A DNA stretch of 44,683 nt from Nocardia brasiliensis NBRC 14402 (lineage in GTDB: Bacteria; Actinomycetota; Actinomycetes; Mycobacteriales; Mycobacteriaceae): contig NZ_BAFT02000109.1 of NCBI RefSeq assembly GCF_000308475.2, forward strand, positions 1-44,683. Direction: 5' to 3'. A program made the position numbers and the translations under genes. Positions 1 through 7,927 of this stretch are shown piece by piece. A model generated the notes under the pieces. It was not told the origin of the DNA. It made no database searches and saw only the letters and a program-made list of their open reading frames with translations. The stretch's first letter is position 1; each line of letters starts with the position of its first letter.

Positions 1-70
1 ATCCAACCCAACCAACCCGGTGTTGCAATAACCGCCTGAATCCGCCCCGCTACGGCGGGTCGTACCGGGT

Positions 71-165
71 GCGGGAACGCAGAACTGGTGCGGCAACGCA
101 GAACTGGTGCAGCAGCGCAAAACCGGTCCGACGGCGCAGAACCGTTGTGACGGAGCAGAACTGGT
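71..165. repeat. Five-unit 19-bp minisatellite
   Basis: Five contiguous, degenerate 19-bp units occupy this stretch (71-89, 90-108, 109-127, 128-146, 147-165). The two best units differ at one base and contain GCAGAACTGGT. There are no spacers. The array lies just beyond the 3' end of the oxidoreductase gene at 182. No gene is visible from 1 to 181, so this array is the only recognisable content there. Confidence 0.8.
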
Positions 166-181
166 GCGGCGCTCAGGCCGG

Positions 182-1633
182 CTACGCGCGGAGCAGGTCC
201 AGTGGGTCGGTCGTGATGCCGAAGCGCTGACGCAGCGCGTGCCTGGCGGCGTGCACGCCGGACATACCGTGCACGCCGGGGCCGGGCGGGGTCGACCCGG
301 AACACAGGTAGACGCCGGGAAGTGGTGTCGCGTACGGGTTCCAGCCGGCGATCGGGCGGAAGGCGAACTGGCGCAGCGTCATCGCGCCCGCCGAGATATC
401 GCCGCCGACGTAATTCGCGTTGTGCGAGGGCATCTCGGCCGCCGTGTAGACGTGCTTGGCCAGGATCAGGTCGCGGAAGCCGGGCGCGAAGCGTTCGACC
501 TGCGCGATCACCGTCTCGCTGACATCCCGCGTGGAGCCGTTCGGCACGTGCGCGTAGGTGTAGAAGGTGTGCTGTCCGGCGGGGGCGCGCGACGGATCGA
601 CCACGCCGGGCTGAATAGACAGCACGTAGGGCCGCGCCGCGTGCTGCCCCGCGGCCACCGCGCGTTCGGCGGCCATCGCCTCGGCCCGCGTGCCGATCAG
701 GTGCGCGGTGCCCGCCTGCGCCATCCCTTCCGCCTGCCAGGGCACCGGCCCGGCGAGCGCGAAGTCGACTTTGCAGGCGGCGCCCCCGTAGCGAAACTTG
801 TTCAGCCGCTGCACATAGCGGTCCGGCAACCGATGCCCGGCGAGCCGGATCAACTCGGCGGGCGCGAGGTCGAGCAGCACGGCGCGGGCGCTGTCGAACT
901 CGCCGAGCGAGTCGATCCGGGTCTTGGTGTGCACTCGGCCGCCGAGGCGTTCGAGTTCGGCGCTGAGCGCGTCGGGAATCGCCTGGCTGCCGCCGCGCGG
1001 GATCGCCCAGCCACCGGCATGCGCCAGCGTGCCGAGCATCAGCCCGGCCCCCGCGGCGGGGATGGCGCGCGGCGGCGTGATGGCGTGCGTGGCCACGCCG
1101 GTCAGCAGCGCGGCGGCGGTCTCCTCGTGAAACCTGATGTTCCACAACGGCGTTCCCTGTTCCAGGGTGCGCAGGCCGAAACGGGTCGCGGTCAGCAGAT
1201 CCTTCGGCAGCCGGCGCAGGTCCGACATCGCCAGGTCGACCACCGAGTCCCAGTTTTCGACCAACGGACCGAACAGTTTTCGCCAGGTCGAGCCGTCCCG
1301 GCCCAGGCCCGCGGCGGTGCGGTCGAGATCGCGCCACGCGATGCCCGCCGTGCCGCCGTCCATGGGGTGCGCGTAGGACGCCTCCGGGATCAGCAGCTCG
1401 ACGCCGTGCGCCGCGAGGTCGAACGCGCGAAAGAACGGTGACGCCAAGGCCATCGGATGCGCACCGGCGCAGATGTCGTGCCAGAAGCCGGGCAGGGTCA
1501 GTTCCGCCGTGCGCGATCCGCCGCCCGCGGCGTCCTCCGCCTCGTACACCTCCACCGCGAGCCCGGCTTTCGCCAGGATCACCGCGGCGGCGAGTCCGTT
1601 GGGTCCGGAGCCGACTACCACAACATCAGGCAT
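182..1633 (-). CDS. Phytoene-desaturase-like FAD-dependent oxidoreductase
   Basis: The protein has 483 residues. It opens with a classic Rossmann dinucleotide-binding motif, VVVGSGPNGLAAA, followed by an acidic E at the end of the second strand (VEVYEAED) and the GGG-S-R-T segment typical of the CrtI/phytoene desaturase and amine-oxidase group. The C-terminal FAD signature is present as PGVYLCSGSTPPGPGVHGMSG. Length is normal for the family, often annotated as NAD(P)/FAD-dependent oxidoreductase. The substrate cannot be read from the sequence: no carotenoid genes (crtE, crtB) lie nearby. It is downstream of and co-oriented with the TetR gene at 1708, with a 74-bp gap. The ATG is preceded by a -10-like TAGCGT at exactly -12 to -7, so it may be leaderless. 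Confidence 0.85.
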   Translation of the reverse strand: MPDVVVVGSGPNGLAAAVILAKAGLAVEVYEAEDAAGGGSRTAELTLPGFWHDICAGAHPMALASPFFRAFDLAAHGVELLIPEASYAHPMDGGTAGIAWRDLDRTAAGLGRDGSTWRKLFGPLVENWDSVVDLAMSDLRRLPKDLLTATRFGLRTLEQGTPLWNIRFHEETAAALLTGVATHAITPPRAIPAAGAGLMLGTLAHAGGWAIPRGGSQAIPDALSAELERLGGRVHTKTRIDSLGEFDSARAVLLDLAPAELIRLAGHRLPDRYVQRLNKFRYGGAACKVDFALAGPVPWQAEGMAQAGTAHLIGTRAEAMAAERAVAAGQHAARPYVLSIQPGVVDPSRAPAGQHTFYTYAHVPNGSTRDVSETVIAQVERFAPGFRDLILAKHVYTAAEMPSHNANYVGGDISAGAMTLRQFAFRPIAGWNPYATPLPGVYLCSGSTPPGPGVHGMSGVHAARHALRQRFGITTDPLDLLRA

Positions 1634-1639
1634 GCCTCC

Positions 1640-1645
1640 ACGCTA
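1640..1645 (-). promoter_or_regulatory. Candidate -10 for a leaderless oxidoreductase mRNA
   Basis: TAGCGT on the minus strand matches the actinobacterial TANNNT -10 consensus. It ends six bases before the ATG at 1633, so the transcript would begin at or next to the start codon. A GGAGG also lies between the two but is too close to the ATG to be an ordinary ribosome binding site. Confidence 0.4.
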
Positions 1646-1707
1646 CCGGCCCGGGAATCGGGCGCACGGAATCGTGTTTCGGCACACCGTCGCACTCGAC
1701 GCGGCGG

Positions 1708-2298
1708 CTACGCCGAATCGGCGCCCACCGCGCTCAGCCATTCGGCGACGAGAATCTCGAGCCGCTGATCGCGCAGCTCCGGCCGCAGCCGATGGCCGCG
1801 GTCCAGGGTCGCCAAACCGTGGATCGCGCTCCAGGCCACCTCCGTGCGGGCGCCGAGTTCGGCGTCGTCGACGAATGGCCGGAACATCGCCTCCAGTTCG
1901 GCGAACGCGTCCTTGAGCGGCTGCGGGGCGTCGAGGCCGAAGACCAGATCGATGTTCATCGAGAACATGGCGTCGTAGCGGGCCGGGTGGGCGGCCGCGA
2001 AATCCAGGTACGCGCGGGCCACTCGGGCCATCGCGTCGGCGGGGCCGGCGGCGGCGGCGTGGGCCCGGCGCATCTCGCCGGTCAGGTCGATGATGCCCTG
2101 CTCCGCGACCGCGGCCACGATCGCCGACTTTCCCGCGAAGTGGCTGTACAGCACGGGCTGGCTGTATTCGATGCGCTCGGCCAGCCTGCGCACCGTCACC
2201 GCCTCCCAACCCTGCGTTTCCGCCAGCTCACGCGCGGTGTCGATGATCCGCTGATGGCGTTCGGCTCTTTCACGTTCCTTGCGCGTCTGGGGGCTCAC
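1708..2298 (-). CDS. TetR/AcrR family transcriptional regulator
   Basis: This 196-residue protein has the TetR N-terminal three-helix DNA-binding domain at about residues 17-63: IIDTARELAETQGWEAVTVRRLAER and then an IEYSQPVLYSHFAGK recognition region with the family YxHFxxK pattern. The C-terminal half is helical and Ala-rich, as in TetR ligand domains. The start is a GTG at 2298; no ATG lies close downstream. It is divergent from the DUF4267 membrane-protein gene at 2405. The 106 bp between them contain three related palindromes that overlap the likely promoters of both genes, so autoregulation and control of the neighbour are likely. The inducer is unknown. Confidence 0.93.
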   Translation of the reverse strand: MSPQTRKERERAERHQRIIDTARELAETQGWEAVTVRRLAERIEYSQPVLYSHFAGKSAIVAAVAEQGIIDLTGEMRRAHAAAAGPADAMARVARAYLDFAAAHPARYDAMFSMNIDLVFGLDAPQPLKDAFAELEAMFRPFVDDAELGARTEVAWSAIHGLATLDRGHRLRPELRDQRLEILVAEWLSAVGADSA

Positions 2299-2309
2299 AA
2301 ACAGAAATC

Positions 2310-2374
2310 CTAGCAGCGCTAGACAAGCTCGGCGGGAATACTCTATCGTCGCTATTGGATCTAGCGACGCTAGA
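2310..2374. promoter_or_regulatory. Three TetR-type operator palindromes
   Basis: Two near-identical sites have the form CTAGC-N3-GCTAG, at 2310-2322 and 2361-2373 (the second extends to a 15-bp perfect palindrome around one central base, 2360-2374). A weaker copy, CTATC-N3-GCTAT, lies at 2343-2355, centred 18 bp from the second. The second site overlaps TAGACT (2371-2376), a plausible -10 for the gene at 2405. The first overlaps TAGGAT on the minus strand, a plausible -10 for the TetR gene. The arrangement fits repression of both genes by the adjacent TetR protein. Confidence 0.75.
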
Positions 2375-2404
2375 CTTCAGAGCATCACCAAGGAGTCACC
2401 CGCC

Positions 2405-2830
2405 ATGACCATCTCCCGCATCGCCACCGCGTTCTCGCTCGCCGGCGCGGCGTTCATCCTCTACATCGGGATCAGCTACCTGTTCACGCCCGGCGTCATC
2501 GCCCCCGGCTTCGGCCTGCCCGCCTGGCCAGACGGCGAGGAGGCCGCGTTCCTGAACCTGAAAGGCGTGCGCGACACCGTGTTCGGCGTGCTCATCCTGG
2601 TGCTGCTCGCCATGCGGCAGCGCTACGCGCTCGGCATCGTCACGCTGGTCGTCGCCTTGGTCCCGGTCGGCGACATGCTCACCGCGCTGCGCTGGCACGG
2701 TTCCACGGCCGCGGCCTTCGGCATCCACGGTCTCACCGCCGTCTTCGTCGCGGCCACCGGCGCGCTGCTGTTGCTCGAGCACCGGCTCGCGCGCCGCTCG
2801 GCCCCGGCGCGCGCACTCGTCACCGCCTGA
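2405..2830 (+). CDS. DUF4267 family membrane protein
   Basis: Starting at the ATG at 2405, with AGGAG nine bases upstream, the product has 141 residues and four likely membrane segments: about residues 5-27 (IATAFSLAGAAFILYIGISYLF), a second around VRDTVFGVLILVLLAM, a third around YALGIVTLVVALVPVGDML, and a fourth around IHGLTAVFVAATGALLLL. Size and the conserved GVRD after the first loop fit DUF4267. The biochemical role of this family is unknown. It is divergent from a TetR regulator whose operator-like palindromes sit in its promoter, so it is likely induced by the ligand of that regulator. A strong hairpin follows the stop. Confidence 0.85.
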   Translation: MTISRIATAFSLAGAAFILYIGISYLFTPGVIAPGFGLPAWPDGEEAAFLNLKGVRDTVFGVLILVLLAMRQRYALGIVTLVVALVPVGDMLTALRWHGSTAAAFGIHGLTAVFVAATGALLLLEHRLARRSAPARALVTA

Positions 2831-2837
2831 CCCCGCA

Positions 2838-2875
2838 CACAACAGCCCGGCACCGCGCGGTGCCGGGCTGTTGTG
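2838..2875 (+). terminator. Perfect 19-bp inverted repeat after the DUF4267 gene
   Basis: A perfect 38-bp palindrome with 19-bp arms begins seven bases after the stop at 2830 and is centred between 2856 and 2857. It is not followed by a U-tract, which is common for actinobacterial terminators. It separates the DUF4267 gene from the DUF4287 gene. Confidence 0.75.
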
Positions 2876-2994
2876 CTCGCGCAGAACAGCATTCGACGCC
2901 GCGGTGACCCGCACCACAATCCGCACCCCGGCGATGAATTCCGCAGGTCTCCCCCGTCCATACCTTCGAACACCGCACGAGCCCAGGAGAGACC

Positions 2995-3210
2995 ATGGCA
3001 ACCAAGCCGCACGGCCCCGCGTCCTACTTCCCCTCGATCGAAGCCAAGTACGGCCGCAGCATCGACGAGTGGCTGAGCACCCTCCGCGATTCCGGCATCA
3101 CCGCACACAAGGCCCTGGTCGAATGGCTGAAGTCGGAGCACGCCATGGGCCACGGCCACGCCACCGCGCTCGCCCAGTACCACCTCAACCCGGCGAAGTG
3201 GGCCTCCTGA
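2995..3210 (+). CDS. DUF4287 domain-containing protein
   Basis: This is a 71-residue soluble protein preceded by AGGAGAG six bases before the ATG. It carries the DUF4287 pattern: SYFPSIEAKYGRSIDEWL, then a helix ending in HKALVEWLKSEHAMGHGHA, then ALAQYHL near the C-terminus. Such proteins are small and widespread in actinobacteria and are sometimes fused to a DUF5655 domain, which is absent here. No function has been shown to my knowledge. It appears monocistronic, with a terminator-like hairpin upstream and a long non-coding stretch downstream. Confidence 0.88.
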   Translation: MATKPHGPASYFPSIEAKYGRSIDEWLSTLRDSGITAHKALVEWLKSEHAMGHGHATALAQYHLNPAKWAS

Positions 3211-3598
3211 ACCACCCTCGGACAGCGCGTTGTCAGCACGCAGGCGCTGCCAACTGCGGCCGCACAGCTAAACCCTCGCAACGGCAGGGAAGTTCGCGCG
3301 AACAGTAAGATTGCCTAAGCGTCTGACAAATTGAGATACACCACAACCTTTTAGCAATCAAATGGCTACTGCCAGACCAGCATTAACCCTTTGCAGCTTC
3401 CTCCCTTCAGGCTAGCGTAGATTGCACGCGATGGTTCGCACGACCGGGGGTTTACATATTCACCAGTTGAAATACGCCGATCACGGCGCCCAGCGCAGCA
3501 CTACTTCATCGAAGCGCAATTTCGCAAGGTAGATGCGTCAACGTCGAGCAGGACTCGAAACCCTTGCCTTGACTACGTACACAGGTGGTTGATACGGA
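3211..3598. other. Non-coding stretch entering an A+T-richer segment
   Basis: No convincing gene is seen in these 388 bases. Base composition changes near 3300 from the GC-rich norm to clearly more A+T, and this continues to about 4790. Short ORFs are present (for example ATG at 3431, 33 codons) but have no ribosome binding site or recognisable sequence. The promoter of the secreted-protein gene at 3599 should be here, but I cannot fix it. Confidence 0.5.
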
Positions 3599-3850
3599 AT
3601 GACACGCACATTTTCCATCAAGGCCAAACGAGCAGCACTAATTACCTTTACATTCTTTACGCTTTCTCTGGGGATTAGCACCGGCGTAGGACACGCCGGG
3701 TATGTCCCATACGGCTATTACCCAACGAGTTTGGAATGCAACAACGCCGGCCTGGCGTTTATCGAGGGAGGACCACATGAATTTAACGGATATCACTGCT
3801 ATCTTGAACGAAATGGCCTCTATCACTTGTACATGGACGAGCGAGACTGA
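3599..3850 (+). CDS. Small secreted protein, two-cysteine type
   Basis: The product has 83 residues. A basic N-terminus (MTRTFSIKAKR) is followed by a hydrophobic stretch and a likely signal-peptidase site near GVGHAG, leaving about 50 residues. The mature part has a Cys in SLECNNAG and another in GYHCYLERNGLYHLY, suggesting one disulfide. It shares layout with the next gene: C-x2-AG-x-A ... Y/R-x-C ... Y-x-L-Y/W near the C-terminus, so the two look like diverged tandem paralogues. The gene lies in the A+T-richer island, where codon use differs from the surroundings. No family was recognised. The Shine-Dalgarno signal is weak. Confidence 0.6.
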   Translation: MTRTFSIKAKRAALITFTFFTLSLGISTGVGHAGYVPYGYYPTSLECNNAGLAFIEGGPHEFNGYHCYLERNGLYHLYMDERD

Positions 3851-3896
3851 TATCAATTCAAACCCGCGAATCCCACTCGAAGGATGATATATTCAG

Positions 3897-4124
3897 ATGA
3901 CTCGTCTTATCAGAATAGCGACCGGCGCACTGCTTATCGCTTCCGCAGCTACGATATTCAACGCTGGAACCGCTTCGGCGTCTACCGTCTGGAAAGGCAA
4001 CTACCCTGACGCCAGGAGCTGCGCATACGCAGGCGTCGCTTTGAATACCGTATACTGGCGGTGCCACGAAGATACGCGGGACGGGTCGTATAATCTTTGG
4101 GCAGACGATGGTGTCACAGATTAA
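3897..4124 (+). CDS. Small secreted protein, paralogue of the preceding gene
   Basis: The product has 75 residues with a clear signal peptide (MTRLIRIATGALLIASAATIF and a cut near TASAS). The roughly 45-residue mature domain holds two cysteines (RSCAYAG and YWRCHED) and a C-terminal YNLWADDG. Cysteine spacing and flanking residues resemble the gene at 3599. GAAGGA precedes the ATG by about 12 bases. It probably forms a short operon with the genes on either side (46-bp and 59-bp gaps). I know of no functional assignment; an extracellular or wall-associated role is inferred only from the signal peptide. Confidence 0.65.
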   Translation: MTRLIRIATGALLIASAATIFNAGTASASTVWKGNYPDARSCAYAGVALNTVYWRCHEDTRDGSYNLWADDGVTD

Positions 4125-4183
4125 ATACATACCTTCCTGAGCACCTATAAATACACAATACCGCCGTTTGTGGGAGGAAAGAG

Positions 4184-4780
4184 ATGCTGGAAGAAATGAT
4201 TTTCGCAGATCTCGACCATGTTTTCGCCACGGGGTCGGTCATCGCAGATTCATCCGGCATCTTTTTCTGTCCCGCGACACCACTACTCCCCACGGAAACT
4301 CCGGAGTATGCCGTACGACTTGCCGGAGTGAACGCTAAATTACTTCGGCCTGAACGAAAGAGCGTTGCGTCATGGTTCACCGTGTCAGGCAGGTGGGAAG
4401 ATGGGATGATCTTCGCCGAGGATTTCCAACCACTGGATTCATCACCAGTCGAGACTGCAATGAGCATCACCTCGGCCTACAGGCCCGATACTGGTCCGCC
4501 GATCCCTTCCGGCAAGCTCGGGACGTCCCATGACGATTTCAGGGGAATAGCCGCACAGAAATGGTCAGAGGACCAGGTATCCGATGCGTTGAATGACATC
4601 ACGACCGAATATTCGTGGCACAGGTGGGTCTATGGGTCCGGCCGGAGCATTGACCCTACCGGACTGTTCCACGTCGACATATCGGTTGTACGTCTGACAC
4701 GTGAACTTCTCGACTGGATACAGAGCCAGCCCCAAGACATGGTCCGTCCGAGAATATCTATCGTGAAAAAGAGTAACTAG
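4184..4780 (+). CDS. Hypothetical protein, A+T-richer codon use
   Basis: This 198-residue protein has an excellent ribosome binding site, GGAGGAAAGAG directly before the ATG. No signal peptide or membrane segment is visible. The N-terminal half is beta-rich (IFFCPATPLL, YAVRLAGVNAKLL, ASWFTVSGRWEDGMIFAEDF); the C-terminal half begins with a likely helix (WSEDQVSDALNDITTEY) and ends in a basic tail. Codon use is less GC-biased than in neighbouring genes, in keeping with acquisition by transfer together with the two secreted-protein genes upstream. I do not recognise a family. A strong bidirectional terminator follows. Confidence 0.65.
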   Translation: MLEEMIFADLDHVFATGSVIADSSGIFFCPATPLLPTETPEYAVRLAGVNAKLLRPERKSVASWFTVSGRWEDGMIFAEDFQPLDSSPVETAMSITSAYRPDTGPPIPSGKLGTSHDDFRGIAAQKWSEDQVSDALNDITTEYSWHRWVYGSGRSIDPTGLFHVDISVVRLTRELLDWIQSQPQDMVRPRISIVKKSN

Positions 4781-4825
4781 GCCTGCCTCATTATCGAGCC
4801 GACCTCGGAAACCGTTCCCTAATTC

Positions 4826-4876
4826 CTGTGAAACACGAAGGACCCGCAGATCCTGCGGGTCCTTCGTGTTTCACAG
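4826..4876. terminator. Strong bidirectional terminator, 24-bp arms
   Basis: An inverted repeat with 24-bp perfect arms and a three-base loop (4850-4852) lies between the convergent genes ending at 4780 (+) and 4882 (-). It should end transcription from both sides. Confidence 0.9.
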
Positions 4877-4881
4877 AGCAA

Positions 4882-6249
4882 CTACGCCCGTACCAGGTCA
4901 TTGGTGCCGGGCTCCTGCTGCGGCTGTGCATCGTGGTCGTTGTCGACCATGGTCTTCTCATCGAAAGGCAGTTTCCGGTCAAGGACCTCCCTGACGCGGT
5001 CAGTATCGATCGTCTTGGTCCAGGTTCCGATTAGTACGGTGGCGACCGCATTACCGGAGAAGTTCGTGAGGGCTCGAGCTTCAGACATGAAGCGGTCGAT
5101 ACCGACTATGAGACCCACCCCGTCCAGGAGCTCTGGGCGGTGGCTCTGCAAACCACCAGCCAACGTGGCAAGACCCGCACCGGTCACCCCCGCCGCTCCC
5201 TTGGAGGCCACAATCATGAACAGCAACAAGCCGACCTGTTCCCCGAGATTCAGCGGTTTGCCCATTGCATCGGCGATGAAGAGCGAGGCCATTGTCAGGT
5301 AGATGGCCGTACCATCGAGGTTGAATGAATACCCTGTTGGCACAACAACACCCACGGTTGTACGTTCGATGCCTAGATGCTCCATCTTGGCGATCAGTCG
5401 CGGCAATGCGGGCTCTGAAGATGAAGTCGCTACGATCAACAAGTACTCACGCGCCAGATAGCGGCACAACTTCAGTATCGAGACTCGTGATACTGCCCAA
5501 ATCAGAACGCCGAGGAGACCGAATACGAACACCAGGCAGGTCAAATAGAACGCAAGCATCAGTGTCGCTAGCTTCACCACCGCATCGAGCCCTGTCTTGC
5601 CGACTACGTTTGCGATCGCTCCGAAGGCACCGATGGGGGCCAGCCAAAGAACCATCGACAAGATGCGGAACACGAGCTTCTGGATAGTGGACACCGCACG
5701 GATTACCGGCTCACCGGCCTTGCCCATAGCCTGCACCGCGAACCCGACCAGCAACGCAACGAACAGAGCCTGAAGCACGCTGCCTGCAGTCAAGGAAGAG
5801 AGCAGCGACGTGGGGACAATGCTCTGGATGAAATCCCACGTTCCACCCGCGCTGTGCGCCGTCTTGGCGAGATCCTGGCCAGCTTTCGCAGAGCTCGCGA
5901 TGTTTAGGCCGGTGCCCGGCTGTACCAGATTGCCGACCACCAGACCTATGCCGAGCGCTGCGGTCGACATGATGAGGAAGTACCCGATGGTCAGTCCGCC
6001 CACCTTGCCGACTGTGGCAGCGGTGCGGATCGAACCGATCCCTAGAACGATCGTGCAAAAAATGACCGGCGCGATCATCATCTTGATCAAATTGATGAAC
6101 ATGCTGCCGAGCGGAGCAACAGCCACCCCGAAGCCGGGCGCCAGCCAACCGACGAGAATGCCCGCGACGACCGCCACGATGACGGCCAGGTACAGCCAGT
6201 GGGTACGGTCGCGCTTCTTCGGTGCTGCTTGTGGTGTTGCTTCGCTCAT
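4882..6249 (-). CDS. dctA: C4-dicarboxylate/proton symporter (DAACS family)
   Basis: The product has 455 residues and the fold marks of the dicarboxylate/amino acid:cation symporter family: SSSEPALPRL in hairpin loop 1, the SFNLDGTAIYLTMASLFIAD version of the NMDGT motif in segment 7, and the SKGAAGVTGAG stretch of hairpin loop 2. There are about eight hydrophobic segments. I place the start at the ATG at 6249, with GGAGG about 11 bases upstream; an extension to 6348 reads through the regulatory region and has no family similarity. It is divergent from a CitA/DcuS-type sensor kinase and its regulator, so the substrate is probably succinate, fumarate, malate or a related acid. A glutamate/aspartate carrier is the alternative. 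Confidence 0.9.
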   Translation of the reverse strand: MSEATPQAAPKKRDRTHWLYLAVIVAVVAGILVGWLAPGFGVAVAPLGSMFINLIKMMIAPVIFCTIVLGIGSIRTAATVGKVGGLTIGYFLIMSTAALGIGLVVGNLVQPGTGLNIASSAKAGQDLAKTAHSAGGTWDFIQSIVPTSLLSSLTAGSVLQALFVALLVGFAVQAMGKAGEPVIRAVSTIQKLVFRILSMVLWLAPIGAFGAIANVVGKTGLDAVVKLATLMLAFYLTCLVFVFGLLGVLIWAVSRVSILKLCRYLAREYLLIVATSSSEPALPRLIAKMEHLGIERTTVGVVVPTGYSFNLDGTAIYLTMASLFIADAMGKPLNLGEQVGLLLFMIVASKGAAGVTGAGLATLAGGLQSHRPELLDGVGLIVGIDRFMSEARALTNFSGNAVATVLIGTWTKTIDTDRVREVLDRKLPFDEKTMVDNDHDAQPQQEPGTNDLVRA

Positions 6250-6278
6250 GCGATTGGTGTCCTCCGAGGTGGTGCCGA

Positions 6279-6336
6279 CGTGAGGTGCCTCACGACCCCC
6301 AGGCAGAATGATGGCCGTGCAGGTGACACCGGTCAC
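6279..6336. promoter_or_regulatory. Two CRP-like sites GTGA-N6-TCAC between dctA and the sensor gene
   Basis: In the 124-bp divergent promoter there are two copies of the CRP/FNR-family consensus GTGA-N6-TCAC, at 6280-6293 (inside a perfect inverted repeat, 6279-6294) and at 6323-6336. Their centres are 43 bp apart. The first is about 37 bp from the dctA start, the second about 44 bp from the kinase start. In mycobacteria the CRP homologue Rv3676 uses TGTGA-N6-TCACA-like sites, so carbon-status control is plausible here. Binding by the local response regulator is the alternative. Confidence 0.55.
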
Positions 6337-6373
6337 GGTTTGGTGCATTACGTTCAGCGGCGGAAGGCAGTAA

Positions 6374-7927
6374 TTGAGACGCGGTCGGCTATCCCTGGCC
6401 GGTCAGGCCTTCGCGCTGCAGCTGATCGTGTTGACCCTGATGGTCATCGTCGGCGCGGTGCTCGCGGTCGTCGACGCGCGCCATCACAGCGACGTGACCA
6501 CCACCCGCGAGGTGAGGGATGTCGCGGTGAGCATCGCTGAGGCACCGTCCACGCTCTCCGCTGTCTACACCACCGACCCGCCCCGGTTACTGCAGCCGGT
6601 CACCGAGCGGATCCGGCGGGCGACCGGAATGGACTTCATCGTGGTGATGGCGCCGGACCGGACGCGGTACACCCACACCAACCCGGACATGATCGGCAAG
6701 CCGTTCAGCGGGAACATCGATCGCGCGCTGGCCGGGGAGACCTTCACCGAGACGTTCACCGGCACCCTGGGCCCCTCGATCCGCGCGGTGGCGCCGGTCT
6801 ACGACGGCAACCGGGTGGTCGCGCTGGTGTCGGCCGGGGTGACCCGGGCCAAGATCGGCGATCAGGTCGCCACGCAGCTGCCGCTGATCCTCGGCGTCGC
6901 CGCGGCGGGGCTGATCGTCGCGGGCAGCGGCTCGTTTCTGCTGAGCCGCAGGCTGCGCAGGCAGACCCACGGACTCGCACCCGCCGAACTGCGCGCACTC
7001 TACGAACAGCACGACGCCGTACTGCACTCGATCCACGAGGGTCTCGTGGTGTTCGGCATGGCGGGCGAACGCGCGGAGGTGGTGAACGATCAGGCCCGCG
7101 AGCTGCTCGGGCTGCCGGCTGGCGAGGTGCGCCGCGCTGACCTGCCGGTCTCCATGCAGCAGATGAGCTGGGGCGTGGTACGCGACGAGATGCACGTGAC
7201 CGGGGACCGCATCCTGCTCATCAACCAGGACATCGTCACCTGGGAGGGCAGGCCGATCGGCACCGTGATGACGATCCGCGATCACACCGAATTGCGGGAG
7301 GTGATGGGCGAACTCGACTCGGTGCGCAGTTTCGCCGAATCACTGCACGCGCAGGCGCACGAATCGGCCAACCGGCTGCACACCGTGGTCACCATGGTGG
7401 AGCTCGGCCGCTACCGGGAGGCCGTCGCGTTCGCCACCTCGGAACTCGAACTCTCCCAGACCCTCATCGACCGGCTGTTCGCCGCGGTGGGCGCGCCCGC
7501 GCTGGCCGCGCTGCTGCTCGGCAAGGTGAACCAGGCCAACGAGCGCAGCGTCGAATTGACCGTCACCGAGGAGACCGCGCTGGACTCGATCGAGCCGCTC
7601 TCGCCGCAGGAGATGGTCACCCTGGTCGGCAACCTGACCGACAACGCCATCGACGCCGCCGCGGAGAGTCCGAACGGCTGGGTGGAAGTCACCCTGCGGC
7701 AACAAGATTCGGCACTGTACCTGCGGGTCGCGGACAGCGGCCCCGGCATGTCCGAGGAGATATTCAACCGCGCGTCCCAGCGCGGCTATTCGACCAAGGC
7801 CGACCATCACGGACTCGGCCTCGCGCTGGTGCACCGCCTGGTGGCCCGGCACGGGGGGACCATTCGTACCGACCTAGATCCGGAAAGCGCGGTTACCGTG
7901 ACGATTCCGCGAAAGGACGCACAGTGA
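6374..7927 (+). CDS. CitA/DcuS-type sensor histidine kinase
   Basis: The 517-residue protein starts at a TTG with GGAAGG about six bases upstream. Membrane segments lie at about residues 13-32 and 173-195; between them is an extracytoplasmic PDC/PAS-type sensor domain containing RIRRATGMDFIVVMAPDRTRYTHTNPDMIGKPF, the pattern of citrate and C4-dicarboxylate sensors. A cytoplasmic PAS follows at about 215-310. The phosphoacceptor is His329 in AQAHESANRLHTV, typical of the CitA family. The ATPase domain has NLTDNAIDAA (N box), VADSGPGM (G1) and GYSTKADHHGLGLALV. It overlaps the regulator gene by four bases (GTGA). With the divergent symporter it should sense extracellular C4-dicarboxylate or citrate. 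Confidence 0.93.
   Translation: MRRGRLSLAGQAFALQLIVLTLMVIVGAVLAVVDARHHSDVTTTREVRDVAVSIAEAPSTLSAVYTTDPPRLLQPVTERIRRATGMDFIVVMAPDRTRYTHTNPDMIGKPFSGNIDRALAGETFTETFTGTLGPSIRAVAPVYDGNRVVALVSAGVTRAKIGDQVATQLPLILGVAAAGLIVAGSGSFLLSRRLRRQTHGLAPAELRALYEQHDAVLHSIHEGLVVFGMAGERAEVVNDQARELLGLPAGEVRRADLPVSMQQMSWGVVRDEMHVTGDRILLINQDIVTWEGRPIGTVMTIRDHTELREVMGELDSVRSFAESLHAQAHESANRLHTVVTMVELGRYREAVAFATSELELSQTLIDRLFAAVGAPALAALLLGKVNQANERSVELTVTEETALDSIEPLSPQEMVTLVGNLTDNAIDAAAESPNGWVEVTLRQQDSALYLRVADSGPGMSEEIFNRASQRGYSTKADHHGLGLALVHRLVARHGGTIRTDLDPESAVTVTIPRKDAQ

Noticed and set aside
4826..4876. Recombination or insertion site suggested by the 24-bp inverted repeat
   Set aside because: Tiny loop and location between two convergent stops fit a terminator; there is no integrase, transposase or target duplication.
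6250..6348. N-terminal extension of the dicarboxylate symporter
   Set aside because: It would run through both the ribosome binding site and the CRP-like sites and has no similarity to the family.
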